Assembly: GCF_015477765.1 (NCBI RefSeq)
Contig: NZ_JADLQQ010000001.1
Span: 558,001-622,000, forward strand
Length of the DNA stretch: 64,000 bases
Source: Nocardia transvalensis
GTDB lineage: Bacteria > Actinomycetota > Actinomycetes > Mycobacteriales > Mycobacteriaceae
Direction: 5' to 3'
In this document: one piece after another, positions 55,643 to 64,000 of the stretch
Layout of the letters: each line of letters opens with the position of its first letter
How positions within the stretch are numbered: position 1 is the first letter of the stretch
Program-made: the position numbers and the translations under genes
Notes under the pieces: model-generated
What the model was told of the DNA's origin: nothing
Seen by the model: only the letters and a program-made list of their open reading frames with translations
Database searches by the model: none

Positions 55643-56827
55643 ATGCCGCTCGCCCTCCTTGCCCTCACGGTCGGGGCATTCGCCATCGGCACGACCGAAT
55701 TCATCGTGGTCGGCCTGCTGCCGGGAATCGCCGAGACGTTCGGCGTCTCGATCCCCACGGCCGGATGGCTGGTCAGCGGGTACGCGCTCGGTGTGCTCGC
55801 CGGTGCACCCGTCATGACCGGCCTCGGCACCCGCGTCTCCCGCAAGCGCATGCTGCTGATCAGCCTGACCCTGCTCATCGGCGGCAACGTGCTGTCCGCC
55901 GCCGCGCCGAGCTTCGGCCTGATGCTGACCGGTCGCATCGTCGCGTCGCTGGCGCACGGGGCGTTCTTCGGGATCGGCGCGATCGTCGCCGGAACTCTGG
56001 TCCGACCGGAGCGCCGCGCCGGAGCGATCTCGATGATGTTCACCGGATTGACGGTGTCGGCGGTCGTCGGCGTGCCGCTGAGCACGCTGCTGGGGCAGCA
56101 TTTCGGCTGGCGGCTGGCGTTCTCGCTGGTGGCGGTGGTCGGGCTGGCCGCATTCGCGGGCGTGGTCGCGCTGGTTCCGGATCAGCCCGCCCAGCCCGGC
56201 GCCCGAATCCGACACGAGGCGGCCGTGCTACGCAATCCGCAGGTCCTGCTCGCGATGGCGATGACGGTGCTCGGCTTCGGCGGAGTCTTCGCGGCGCTGA
56301 CCTACCTCGCGCCGATGATGACCGACGTCACCGGATTCGCGGGCAGCTCGGTCACCTGGATCATGGCGCTGTTCGGCGTCGGCTTCCTGATCGGCAATCT
56401 GCTCGGCGGCCGCTACGCCGACCGGCATCTGATGCCGATGCTCTACCTCACGTTGAGTTCGCTCGCGGTGGTGCTGGCGCTGTTCACCCTCACCGCCCAC
56501 AACAAGTTCGCGGCCGCTGTCACCGTAGTGCTCATCGGCGCAACGGGTTTCGCGACGGTGCCTCCGCTGCAGAAGCGGGTGCTGGACTACGCCGCCAGCG
56601 CCCCGACCCTGGCCTCTGCCCTCAATATCGGCGCCTTCAACCTCGGCAACGCCCTCGCGGCCTGGCTGGGCGGCCTGGTCATCGATGCGGGCTTCGGCTA
56701 CACCGCCTCCAATTGGGTGGGCGTCGCGCTGTCCGGCAGCGCCGTCGGCCTGGCGGTGCTGTCCGGCGCGCTGGAACGGCGTGAGCAGACCGAGCTACCG
56801 GCCGAAGACCTTGTCACCGTGAGCTGA
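55643..56827 (+). CDS. MFS drug/sugar exporter (DHA1, AraJ-like)
   Basis: A 394-residue 12-helix major facilitator. Helix 1 FAIGTTEFIVVGLLPGIAETFGVS and the MFS motif A-like loop GTRVSRKRMLL identify the DHA1/AraJ-YdhP group of efflux pumps. ATG 55643 has GGAGG (55629-55633) 9 bases upstream; GTG 55628 is less likely. Paired with a divergent marR, a common drug-efflux arrangement. Substrate unknown. Confidence 0.9.
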   Translation: MPLALLALTVGAFAIGTTEFIVVGLLPGIAETFGVSIPTAGWLVSGYALGVLAGAPVMTGLGTRVSRKRMLLISLTLLIGGNVLSAAAPSFGLMLTGRIVASLAHGAFFGIGAIVAGTLVRPERRAGAISMMFTGLTVSAVVGVPLSTLLGQHFGWRLAFSLVAVVGLAAFAGVVALVPDQPAQPGARIRHEAAVLRNPQVLLAMAMTVLGFGGVFAALTYLAPMMTDVTGFAGSSVTWIMALFGVGFLIGNLLGGRYADRHLMPMLYLTLSSLAVVLALFTLTAHNKFAAAVTVVLIGATGFATVPPLQKRVLDYAASAPTLASALNIGAFNLGNALAAWLGGLVIDAGFGYTASNWVGVALSGSAVGLAVLSGALERREQTELPAEDLVTVS

Positions 56828-56910
56828 TCGACGAACGTAGTGACCCCGTCGCCAAAAGGAGAGGGGAGCCCCGATCCCCGGAAGGAGAACCAGCCCCACC
56901 ACAAGTTCGA

Positions 56911-56984
56911 GCCGCACCCCTTATTCGCAAACGCACCCTCTTCGAGTCCTCGGAGAGGGTGCGTTTGTCCGCACGGGGTGCGGC
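56911..56984. terminator. Composite hairpin terminator and dispersed repeat, copy 3
   Basis: Two nested stems: outer GCCGCACCCC (56911-56920) with GGGGTGCGGC (56975-56984), and inner CAAACGCACCCTCT (56928-56941) with its complement (56954-56967). It lies 12 bases past the glmS stop and also after the MFS gene, so it likely terminates both. The left arm is the dispersed repeat also found at 10563-10593. Confidence 0.82.
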
Positions 56985-56995
56985 TGGGCCTTCGG

Positions 56996-58861
56996 TCACT
57001 CCACGGTGACGGACTTGGCGAGGTTGCGGGGCTTGTCGATGTCGTAGCCGCGGGCCTGGGCGACCTCGGCGGCGAAGACCTGCAGGGGAACCGTCGACAG
57101 CAGGGGCTGGAAAAGCGTTGGCGCGACGGGGATCTCGATGAGATGGTCGGCGAACGGGCGGACGGTGTCGTCGCCCTCCTCGGCGATCACGATGGTGCGG
57201 GCGCCGCGGGCCTGGATCTCGCGAATGTTGCTCAGCAGCTTGGAATGCAGCACCGCGCGACCCTTCGGGGAGGGCATCACCACGATCACCGGCAGCCCCT
57301 CCTCGATCAGCGCGATCGGGCCGTGCTTGAGCTCACCGGCGGCGAAGCCCTCCGCATGCATGTACGCCAGCTCCTTGAGCTTCAGCGCACCCTCGAGGGC
57401 CACCGGGTAGCCGACGTGGCGGCCCAGGAACAGCACGGTCGACTGATGCGCGAACTGGCGGGCGATGGCACGCACCTGCGGGGCGGTCTCCAGGACGCGC
57501 TCCACCAGCCTCGGCATCGACTCCAGTTCGGCGAATTCGCGGGCCACCTCGTCGGGATACTTGGTGCCGCGGGCCTGCGCGAGGGCCAGGCCCACCAGGT
57601 AATTCGCGGTGATCTGGGCGAGGAACGCCTTGGTGGAGGCCACCCCGATCTCCGGACCGGTGCGGGTGTAGAGCACCGCGTCGGATTCGCGCGGGATCTG
57701 CGCGCCGTTGGTGTTGCAGATGGCCAGCACGCGCGCCTTCTGCTCCTTGGCGTGCCGCACCGCCTCCAGCGTGTCGGCGGTCTCGCCGGACTGCGAGATC
57801 GCCACCACCAGCGTGGACCGATCCAGAACCGGATCCCGGTAACGGAATTCGCTGGCCAGCTCCACCTCGACGGGCAGCCGCGTCCAATGCTCGATGGCGT
57901 ATTTGGCCAGCAGCCCGGCGTGATACGAACTGCCGCAGGCGACCACGAAGACCTTGTCGAATTCGCGCAGCTCCTGATCGGCCAGGCGCTGCTCGTCCAG
58001 GACGATGCGGCCGTTCGCGAAATGCCCGATCAGGGTGTCGGCGACACCGGCCGGCTGCTCCTCGATCTCCTTGAGCATGAAGTAGTCGTGGCCGCCCTTC
58101 TCGGCCGCGGCCATATCCCAGTCGATGGTGAACGGACGGGTCGGAACGCCGGTGTTGCCGTCGAAATCGGTGACGGTGTAGCTGTCGGCGGTGATCACCA
58201 CGGCCTGATCCTGGCCGAGTTCGACGGCCTCGCGGGTGTGCTCGATGAAGGCGGTCACATCGGAGGCGATGAACATCTCGCCCTTGCCGACGCCCACCAC
58301 CAGGGGCGTGGAGCGGCGGGCGGCGATGATCGTGTCCGGGTGGTCGGCATGGGTGAACACCAGCGTGAACGCACCCTCCAACCGGCGCAGCACCGCCAGT
58401 GCACTGGCCACGAAGTCCCCGGCGGTCGGGCCCGCGGCGTAGGCGCGCGCCACCAGATGCACCGCGACCTCGGTGTCGGTATCGCTGCGCAGCTCCACCC
58501 CGGCGTCCTCGAGTTCGCGGCGCAGCGGCGCGAAGTTCTCGATGATCCCGTTGTGCACGACCGCGGCCTTGCCGGTGGCGTCGCGGTGCGGGTGGGCGTT
58601 GCGGTCGGTCGGGGCGCCGTGCGTGGCCCAGCGGGTGTGCCCCATTCCGGTCGTCCCCGCGAATGCGTCGATGCCGGTCTCGGCGAGCTCGGCCTCCAGA
58701 TTGGCCAGCCGCCCCGCCTTCCGTTCCACCGCGATCGTGCCCGCGCCGTCCAGGATCGCCACGCCTGCGGAGTCGTATCCTCGGTACTCCATGCGGCGAA
58801 GCGCGTCCACGACGACGCCGAGCGCGTCCCGGTAACCGACGTAGCCCACGATTCCGCACAT
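56996..58861 (-). CDS. glmS: Glutamine-fructose-6-phosphate aminotransferase
   Basis: Makes glucosamine-6-phosphate for peptidoglycan. The 621-residue protein starts MCGIVGYVGYRDALG with the catalytic Cys2 glutaminase, has HTRWATHGAP and NGIIENF, and two SIS isomerase domains (VACGSSYHAGLLAKYAIE, SQSGETADTLEAV; GRHVGYPVALEGALKLKE) ending AKSVTVE. ATG 58861 is mandatory because Cys must be residue 2 after Met removal. Overlapping upstream frame is not coding. Confidence 0.97.
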   Translation of the reverse strand: MCGIVGYVGYRDALGVVVDALRRMEYRGYDSAGVAILDGAGTIAVERKAGRLANLEAELAETGIDAFAGTTGMGHTRWATHGAPTDRNAHPHRDATGKAAVVHNGIIENFAPLRRELEDAGVELRSDTDTEVAVHLVARAYAAGPTAGDFVASALAVLRRLEGAFTLVFTHADHPDTIIAARRSTPLVVGVGKGEMFIASDVTAFIEHTREAVELGQDQAVVITADSYTVTDFDGNTGVPTRPFTIDWDMAAAEKGGHDYFMLKEIEEQPAGVADTLIGHFANGRIVLDEQRLADQELREFDKVFVVACGSSYHAGLLAKYAIEHWTRLPVEVELASEFRYRDPVLDRSTLVVAISQSGETADTLEAVRHAKEQKARVLAICNTNGAQIPRESDAVLYTRTGPEIGVASTKAFLAQITANYLVGLALAQARGTKYPDEVAREFAELESMPRLVERVLETAPQVRAIARQFAHQSTVLFLGRHVGYPVALEGALKLKELAYMHAEGFAAGELKHGPIALIEEGLPVIVVMPSPKGRAVLHSKLLSNIREIQARGARTIVIAEEGDDTVRPFADHLIEIPVAPTLFQPLLSTVPLQVFAAEVAQARGYDIDKPRNLAKSVTVE

Positions 58862-58979
58862 GGGTACCCAGCCTACTGGGAGCCGTACGACATGCGAATC
58901 CGACAGCCTTCGCCCTGTTCGCGGGCATAGGGGCCCGAGGGCGGGGCAATTCCACACCACATCGGTTAAGTTCGAGCAC

Positions 58980-59846
58980 GTGTCGGCGTCTGTGAAATCA
59001 CTCCTGAGCACCCTGTCCGCTACCGGCCCGCACCGGGTCATGCGCGGCAACCTGGGCATTACCGGGCAGCCGGGTGTGGTGTTCACCCCGGAGGAGGGCC
59101 GGAATCTGCCCGCGGTCGCGTTCGGCCACGGCTGGCTGAGCGGCGTCGGCAACTATCGCAAGCTGCTGGAACACCTTGCGTCCTGGGGTTTCGTCGCCGC
59201 CGCACCCGATACCGAACGCGGGCCGATTCCGTCACATCTGAACCTGTCCACCGATCTGCTCACCACCCTCGATATCTGCGCGGGTGTGCGCCTGGGCGAG
59301 GGCAGGATCAGTGTTCATCCCGACCGTCTCGCGCTCGCCGGACACGGAATGGGCGCGGGAGCCGCCGCCATCGCCGCCTCCCAGCGCAAGGTCGCCGCGG
59401 TCGCGGCCCTGTTCCCGGCCCCCACCGCGCCGTCCGCGGAGTCCCTGGCCCCCGAGATCGACACGCCGGCCCTGATCCTGGCCGGCGGAGAGGACATCGG
59501 CTCGTTCGGCTCCAATGCCCTGTCCCTCGCCGCCGCGTGGGGTGGTCCGATGGTGCTGCGGTCCATCGATAAGGCCTCACACAACGGCATCGTCGAGGGT
59601 CGCCGCGCCCTCGCAGCCCTCGGCGCGGGCAAACACGAACCCAAAACCGAACGCATCGCGCGCGGCCTGCTCGTCGGCTACCTGAACTATCAACTTCTCG
59701 GCGACAAGACCTATGAGGCCTTCGCCGATCCGGAGGCGGTCATCCCCCACACCCAGGCCCTCGACCCGGAGGCGACCGAGGAGGACGAGCCCCAGCAGCC
59801 GTCGAAACTGCAGCTGCTGCACGTAGTTCAGATGCTGCGCAAGTGA
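58980..59846 (+). CDS. PETase/dienelactone-hydrolase-like protein lacking its nucleophile Ser
   Basis: A 288-residue alpha/beta-hydrolase of the polyester-hydrolase-like group: NLPAVAFGHGWLSGVGNYRKLLEHLASWGFVAAAPDTERG. The nucleophile elbow, usually GHSMGG, reads LAGHGMGAGAAA, with a GGA codon where Ser belongs. The acid (AGGEDIG) and a His (ASHNGI) remain. It is therefore expected to be inactive as a hydrolase or to act otherwise. GTG 58980 is chosen. It diverges from glmS. Confidence 0.85.
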   Translation: MSASVKSLLSTLSATGPHRVMRGNLGITGQPGVVFTPEEGRNLPAVAFGHGWLSGVGNYRKLLEHLASWGFVAAAPDTERGPIPSHLNLSTDLLTTLDICAGVRLGEGRISVHPDRLALAGHGMGAGAAAIAASQRKVAAVAALFPAPTAPSAESLAPEIDTPALILAGGEDIGSFGSNALSLAAAWGGPMVLRSIDKASHNGIVEGRRALAALGAGKHEPKTERIARGLLVGYLNYQLLGDKTYEAFADPEAVIPHTQALDPEATEEDEPQQPSKLQLLHVVQMLRK

Positions 59847-60048
59847 CGGCTGCTCGACCCGCAACGTCTGCCTGACGCCAACCCAGGCGCGTCCCGGTCC
59901 GGCCGGTCGCTGGGTACACGACGGCCTCTGCAGCCCTCGATTCATTAGTCGAGGGAACGGAATCGACGTTCCGTGCGTCCAACCCCCCGAGTGGTCATCC
60001 GGATCCACGTCCTCCCAGTTACCCGAGACAGTACGAAGGAGCGTTTAC

Positions 60049-60396
60049 TTGGCCGGCTTTCTGCAGGTGGATATCGAGGCGCTGAGCAAGGCCGTTCAGT
60101 CGCTCCGCAACTCCGAACAGGTGCTCAACGACGTGCTGAAGGCCATGGCGCAAGGCGGGCACGGCGACATCGGCACGAAGGTGCTCAACGACGCCGCCGA
60201 CAGCTTCCAGCAGCGATGGCACTACGGCGTCGAGCGCATCGGCGAGACGGCCGGCAGCACGGCGGACGGCATCGCCCAGTGCCGCGACGCCTACCAGCAG
60301 GTCGATAGCCAGTTCGCGCAGATTCTGCAGCAGCTGAGGGGGACAGCAGGCGGCCCGACACCTCGGCAGTCTCCCGCGCCGGAGGCGAAGGCGTGA
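60049..60396 (+). CDS. Small WXG/EspC-like protein, first gene of a T7SS-type operon
   Basis: A 115-residue helical protein with a W-x-x-G turn (QRWHYG near residue 57), an Ala/Gln-rich second helix (IAQCRDAYQQVDSQFAQILQQL) and a Pro-rich tail. It uses TTG 60049 behind GAAGGAG (60035-60041). Size and pattern resemble WXG100/EspC-type partners of larger T7SS substrates. Its end overlaps the next GTG by 4 bases. Confidence 0.72.
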   Translation: MAGFLQVDIEALSKAVQSLRNSEQVLNDVLKAMAQGGHGDIGTKVLNDAADSFQQRWHYGVERIGETAGSTADGIAQCRDAYQQVDSQFAQILQQLRGTAGGPTPRQSPAPEAKA

Positions 60397-61709
60397 GCGA
60401 AAACCCCTACCCCAACCTAGGTTTCAATCCGGTGCCAGGCGCACCCAGCGACGTCACCGCTCTACACGGCCAGATCAACTCCGCCGCCCAAGCGGTCAAG
60501 GAAACCAACGATCTGCTGCGCCGCTTGCGCAACAGCAACGACGACGTGTGGAAAGGCGAGGGCGGCGATGCCTTTCGCGCTCATTTCGACGCCACGCTGG
60601 CCCAAGACCTCGGCTATGCACAGGACTCACTCGAACGCGCTGTAGGCCTGCTCGGCCAATGGCACACCGGCCTCGTCGGTTTCCAGGACACCGCCAAGGG
60701 CCTGGAAACCGAGGCCGCCGCAGCCCGCGGACAACACGCGCAAGCCGTCACTGCATTGCAGCGCGCCCAATCCAACCCCGATCTGGGCCTGGCGAATATG
60801 CGATTCTCCGACCCGAATGAACTCGCCGCCGCCCAGGCGCGCTTGGACGCCGCCGCAGCCCAGGTCCGCACGGCAAGCGCCGCCGTCGACAACTTGCAGG
60901 GCCAGATCGCCTCGATCATCCAGCGAGCCCGCGACCTCGAAGGCGAACACGACAAGCTGGCCAAGAAGATCGCCGCCGAACTCGACGCCGCCGCCAAGGA
61001 TTTCGCCCCCAGCCCACCGGACAAGAGCATCTGGGATCGGATTGCGGACGCGGTGAAAGGTGTCGGAAAGTTTCTCGATGAGCATCGAAAAGGCCTTCAT
61101 CAGATCCTGTCCATTGTCGCCGCGGTGGGCGGGCTCGTCGCCTTGGTGACCCCGCCGCCCATCGACATCATCGGATTCGCCGTCGGCGCCGCCGCCACCG
61201 CTGGTCTGCTCGCCATCGATCTCTCCGACCCGAATATCCGCGAGGGTCTGATGAACGGGGAACTCGACGCGTGGAAGACGGTCGGGCTGGATTCGCTGGG
61301 CCTGGCGCCCGCCGGTGGCTCGGCAATGGCCGCAGGCAAGGTCGGCTGGGGCCTGCTGCGGGGTACCGAGGCGGTAGCCGACGGCGCCCATGCGGCACAG
61401 ACGGTCGGGGCCGGCGAGCGCATCGGCAGCGCGATGTATCAGGCGTTGACTCACGAACCGACATTGAGTTCGAAGGGTGTGTCGAGCGTGGTGAATCTGC
61501 TCGACAAAGTTCCCGGTGTGCCGAATGTGGCCACGGCTCTGGGCATGGACAAAGCCGCCGTAGCCGTGCTGCAGGCCACCGGCGTGACCAGTGGGCAGTA
61601 CGTGGCGGCCACCGCGACCGAAGGGATAGACCTGTTCGCTCGGTCCGGCAAGGTCGTGCACTCCCTCATGAACCCGGTGGAATCGTGGGTCGGAGGTCAC
61701 GAAAAATGA
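60393..61709 (+). CDS. Large WXG100-like T7SS effector candidate
   Basis: A 438-residue protein. Residues 1-110 are a helical hairpin with a clear WXG motif (DVWKGEGGDAF near residue 52). Residues 110-210 form Ala/Gln-rich coiled coil (AAAQVRTASAAVDNLQGQIASIIQRARDLEGEHDKLAKKI). Then two hydrophobic segments (LHQILSIVAAVGGLVALVTPPPIDIIGFAVGAAATAGLLAI) and a glycine-rich C-terminal part with GLDSLGLAPAGGSAMAAGKVGWGLL. No toxin domain was recognised; membrane insertion is possible. GTG start overlaps the upstream stop, ATGA overlap downstream. Confidence 0.72.
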   Translation: MSENPYPNLGFNPVPGAPSDVTALHGQINSAAQAVKETNDLLRRLRNSNDDVWKGEGGDAFRAHFDATLAQDLGYAQDSLERAVGLLGQWHTGLVGFQDTAKGLETEAAAARGQHAQAVTALQRAQSNPDLGLANMRFSDPNELAAAQARLDAAAAQVRTASAAVDNLQGQIASIIQRARDLEGEHDKLAKKIAAELDAAAKDFAPSPPDKSIWDRIADAVKGVGKFLDEHRKGLHQILSIVAAVGGLVALVTPPPIDIIGFAVGAAATAGLLAIDLSDPNIREGLMNGELDAWKTVGLDSLGLAPAGGSAMAAGKVGWGLLRGTEAVADGAHAAQTVGAGERIGSAMYQALTHEPTLSSKGVSSVVNLLDKVPGVPNVATALGMDKAAVAVLQATGVTSGQYVAATATEGIDLFARSGKVVHSLMNPVESWVGGHEK

Positions 61710-62374
61710 TGCAAGACAACACACCTGCGGACGAGACCACCATCAGGGTGGCTATTCCGGAAGGTTACATCGCACTGCCCCTGCAAGGCATCGACGATTC
61801 CATCTCCGCCGCGACGTCTCTGTTCGAGCAACTCGGGCCGGGGGGTGTAAGCGATGCCGCACCGGCCGTTCTCCGAACATTGCGCACGTTTCTGACCAGG
61901 CTCTCTTCGCTGAATGTCGCGTATTGCGGGCTCGGTAAACATCGATCCAGCGATGGGCGCACCATGACATCGACACTCGTCATCACGGCGAGTAGATATG
62001 GCGAGCAAAGAAACCCTCGACTGACGCTGGCCGACTATCTATCCGCAAAGGAAGGCTCGGCAGGATGCCTGAACGTCGAAATCATTGAGATTTCAGGCAA
62101 TACGATACTGATATCGGACCGCGTAACACGGATGCCCTCGCCCGAGTTTCCGACGTCAGGATCCGAACCCGACGAACCGACGGAGACCGAGGTCTACCAG
62201 ATCGAGGCTGTCGTCCCCTCGCGGGATGGATCCCGTATCGCCGTGGTGGAACTCTCCACCACCTTTGTCGAATCCGGGGAGGAGTACGTCCCGGTGGTCG
62301 CGGCGCTGGCCGGCACCATCGAGTTCATCGCCGCACCCAACCCTCACCTAGGAAAGTCTTTGCTGGGAATATGA
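61706..62374 (+). CDS. Operon protein of unknown family, possible partner or immunity factor
   Basis: A 222-residue soluble protein with an acidic N-terminus, IRVAIPEGYIALPLQGID, and later NVEIIEISGNTILISDRVTRMP and YQIEAVVPSRDGSRIAVVELSTTFVESGEEYVPVVAALAGTIEFIA. The beta-rich pattern recalls LpqN/EspG-adjacent proteins of actinobacterial secretion loci, but no family can be named. ATG overlaps the WXG effector stop (61706-61709) and the stop overlaps the RDD gene, so all four genes are coupled. Confidence 0.7.
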   Translation: MMQDNTPADETTIRVAIPEGYIALPLQGIDDSISAATSLFEQLGPGGVSDAAPAVLRTLRTFLTRLSSLNVAYCGLGKHRSSDGRTMTSTLVITASRYGEQRNPRLTLADYLSAKEGSAGCLNVEIIEISGNTILISDRVTRMPSPEFPTSGSEPDEPTETEVYQIEAVVPSRDGSRIAVVELSTTFVESGEEYVPVVAALAGTIEFIAAPNPHLGKSLLGI

Positions 62375-63570
62375 CCGAAGAGCCGACCGCCGGGCCGCAC
62401 GGCAAGGCACAGCCTGCGATCTCCTGGCCCGCCACCCGAGCCGCGGTTCGGAGACAAAGTGTGCTGCCGTGGCTTTTGCTGATCGCCGGCTTGGCCTGTC
62501 TGCCATTGAGTTTGGTACTCATCGACATCCAGGACCGAGCACCCTCGGAGGGAGCACGTGCGGCGATCGGGGTTTCGGCGAATCTCTCGGCGGCCGTCTT
62601 CACGGTAGGGATCATCTTCGGCGGCGGCTATGGGTGGATTCGGCGACGGCGGCGGAAGGCGCTGAGGCGTTATCCGTGGGTGCGGTGGCCGATCAACTAC
62701 ATCAGCACCGGTCGTAACGAGTGGGTGGAACTGCTGGATGCGAACGGACAGCCGGTGTCCGGGCTCATTCTGAGCACCTGGGCGAAGGACATCGGAAAGC
62801 TGGTGAATCAGAGCACCACCGAAGTCTGGTTCGCCGGAGATCCACAGAAGTACGGGGTGATTTCGCGACCGGGTGGCGGCGATCTGCGGTATGCCTACCG
62901 CGCCAAGTCGCGACCGCCACCACGGTTCACATTCCGTGACCGCGAACCTGACGGCCATCCGCGGACCACGGGGGGCACGAACGGTGCGACCAATAACTTC
63001 GAAATGCACCGGGAAAACGGGAAGGTGGTGATGAAGCCACCCGACGGGCGGCCGGAGACTCGCCACGGTGCGCTCGGCGATTCACGATATCCGTCGCCGC
63101 GCGGCATGCGGCGCACCATCGCCTTCCTGGTGGATTGGCTGTTGCATGTCGGGTGCGCGATAGGCGGCGGCGTGGCCGTGTCCCCGGACTTCTCCACAGC
63201 AGCTGTACGCAGCCTGGATTGGCGCCATGTGGGTGTCAACCTCGTTGCCATGGTCGGTTTTTGGCTCGCAGCATCGGCGGCGGATCGAGTGCTGGTTCAG
63301 TCGATCTTCCACACGACCCTCGGAAAGGCGATCTTCGGCCTGGTCGTGATACGACCGGACAATGGGCGCTTTCCCTCCTTCGGAAAGCTACTCGGCGTCT
63401 GGCTGGTCGACTTCTACCTCGCCATCGCACTGCCCATCGGGCTGCTGACCTTCTCCAACCTCCCCGGGCCCGACAACCTCGAGGACTACTTCCTGCCCGC
63501 GGTGCGACGGCGGGATGTGAAGGGGGAGGACGGCATGCGCGGTCAGACCAGCCAGCTTGTGCGGCGGTAA
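62371..63570 (+). CDS. RDD-family membrane protein with N-terminal membrane pair
   Basis: A 399-residue membrane protein: two helices at about residues 31-48 and 67-85, a soluble middle domain (residues 95-240), and a C-terminal RDD domain of four helices beginning MRRTIAFLVDWLLHVGCAIGG and including LGKAIFGLVVIRPDNGR and LLGVWLVDFYLAIALPIGLL. RDD proteins sit in the inner membrane and often accompany secreted or lipid-linked products. Last gene of the four-gene coupled operon. The 3' end overlaps the convergent gene by 28 bases. Confidence 0.8.
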   Translation: MTEEPTAGPHGKAQPAISWPATRAAVRRQSVLPWLLLIAGLACLPLSLVLIDIQDRAPSEGARAAIGVSANLSAAVFTVGIIFGGGYGWIRRRRRKALRRYPWVRWPINYISTGRNEWVELLDANGQPVSGLILSTWAKDIGKLVNQSTTEVWFAGDPQKYGVISRPGGGDLRYAYRAKSRPPPRFTFRDREPDGHPRTTGGTNGATNNFEMHRENGKVVMKPPDGRPETRHGALGDSRYPSPRGMRRTIAFLVDWLLHVGCAIGGGVAVSPDFSTAAVRSLDWRHVGVNLVAMVGFWLAASAADRVLVQSIFHTTLGKAIFGLVVIRPDNGRFPSFGKLLGVWLVDFYLAIALPIGLLTFSNLPGPDNLEDYFLPAVRRRDVKGEDGMRGQTSQLVRR

Positions 63571-63824
63571 TAGGCGTCGTCGTCGGGGGTGGGCGGCTGG
63601 CTGGGGATCACCTGAGGAGGCTGGTCGGTGTGCCGGGGCTCGCGGGGGGTGGCCTCGTGGCGGGCGGTTTCCGCTGCTTCGGTGTCGGCGCGGTGGATGG
63701 CGGCCAAGAGGTCTGCGACCTCGGCGGAGCGGTCGTGTCTTCGCTCGTCGCACTCCTCCTGCAGGCCCCGGACGAGGCGGCGGTGGGCGTCCACGAGGTC
63801 GTCGATGTCGTCGGCGGCGCTCAT
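63543..63824 (-). CDS. Small acidic protein with Pro-rich tail
   Basis: A 93-residue protein: helical acidic half (SAADDIDDLVDAHRRLVRGLQEECDERR...EVADLLAAIHRADTEAAE) and a Pro/Thr-rich tail ending YYRRTSWLV. No family recognised. Its ATG overlaps the stop of a 24-codon ORF upstream, suggesting it is the end of an operon that begins beyond the window. The longer open frame (to 63977) is less likely. Confidence 0.55.
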   Translation of the reverse strand: MSAADDIDDLVDAHRRLVRGLQEECDERRHDRSAEVADLLAAIHRADTEAAETARHEATPREPRHTDQPPQVIPSQPPTPDDDAYYRRTSWLV

Positions 63825-63895
63825 GGGTGCGCCTCGCCGGTGGTCGGTTCCGGCAGGATCGCCGGGGCGGCGGCGCCGATTGTTCGCTCGTTCAT
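63821..63895 (-). CDS. Possible 24-residue linking ORF
   Basis: ATG 63895 to TGA 63821 reads MNERTIGAAAPAILPEPTTG..., overlapping the gene before it by 4 bases and the next by 4 bases. It could be a small peptide or a coupling ORF, or chance. Confidence is low. Confidence 0.3.
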   Translation of the reverse strand: MNERTIGAAAPAILPEPTTGEAHP

Positions 63896-64000
63896 ACGCG
63901 ATCGCTTTCGGCGCGCCTGCGGGCGGGTGAGAGGGGACCGGCCTCGGCGAGGGAGGCGCCGCTGTCGGTGGGGCCATCCGAGGCCGGGAGGGGGCCCGCT
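63892..64000 (-). CDS. C-terminal fragment of a gene cut by the window edge
   Basis: An open frame entering from the right edge ends with TGA at 63892-63894 and encodes about 35 residues, ...PASDGPTDSGASLAEAGPLSP..., with strongly GC-biased third positions. It is probably the last part of a protein encoded beyond 64000. No family can be told. Confidence 0.4.
   Translation of the reverse strand, partial: AGPLPASDGPTDSGASLAEAGPLSPARRRAESDRV

Overview
The window is high-GC actinobacterial DNA, most likely from Nocardia or a close mycolic-acid-containing relative. Supporting signs are an antigen-85-type mycolyltransferase, WhiB3, the SigD/RsdA pair, a SAM-IV riboswitch, LexA boxes of the mycobacterial type, the imuA'/imuB/dnaE2 mutasome, GroEL1 with a His-rich tail, and a gene order resembling the Mycobacterium tuberculosis regions around icd1-metA, guaA-guaB, sigD-whiB3, groES-tsaD-alr and glmS. 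No rRNA, tRNA, CRISPR array, transposase or phage gene was recognised.

Layout. 0-3.5 kb: isocitrate dehydrogenase, then a SAM-IV riboswitch, a Cys-Cys-Cys leader peptide and a 41-codon ORF overlapping metX; metY, which accompanies metX in mycobacteria, is absent. 3.5-4.5 kb: AT-richer island with a tandem repeat, a 54-residue hydrophobic peptide, a long hairpin and a terminator. 4.7-10.5 kb: exported mycolyltransferase, TrmL, an ABC-2/Pip-like membrane protein, a DUF167 protein, and a three-gene minus-strand operon (small T7SS-type protein, WXG-like/GH19 cell-wall hydrolase, lipoprotein). 10.6-22 kb: the SOS mutasome (dnaE2, imuB, imuA') with two LexA boxes and unrelated metabolic genes between. 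22-29 kb: Ser/Thr kinase and an EsrISR-like envelope-stress system whose kinase and regulator genes are separated by two opposing genes, then an exported RNase Sa-like nuclease. 29-35 kb: guaA, guaB3, guaB2 (GMP synthesis). 35.5-41 kb: DUF5319 protein, rsdA-sigD, whiB3, and a SigK-like ECF sigma factor with a short apparently soluble anti-sigma partner. 41-51 kb: groES-groEL1 under CIRCE, an Hsp70-like membrane protein, then alr, hydrolase, tsaE, tsaB, rimI, tsaD (cell wall D-Ala and tRNA t6A). 51-59 kb: SDR with a MerR-type promoter, repeats, nnrD, a minisatellite, a cupredoxin, MarR/MFS pair, glmS. 59-64 kb: an alpha/beta-hydrolase-like protein lacking its nucleophile, and a four-gene overlapping operon with WXG-like proteins and an RDD membrane protein.

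The most unusual candidates are the layered sulfur-sensing leader of metX, the two T7SS-type effector-like operons (9-10.5 kb and 60-63.6 kb), the truncated anti-sigma factor, two alpha/beta-hydrolase-fold proteins that have lost catalytic residues, and two families of dispersed intergenic repeats. Start sites were chosen by eye from ribosome binding sites, family length and overlaps; functions come from motif and family recognition only, without database searches.
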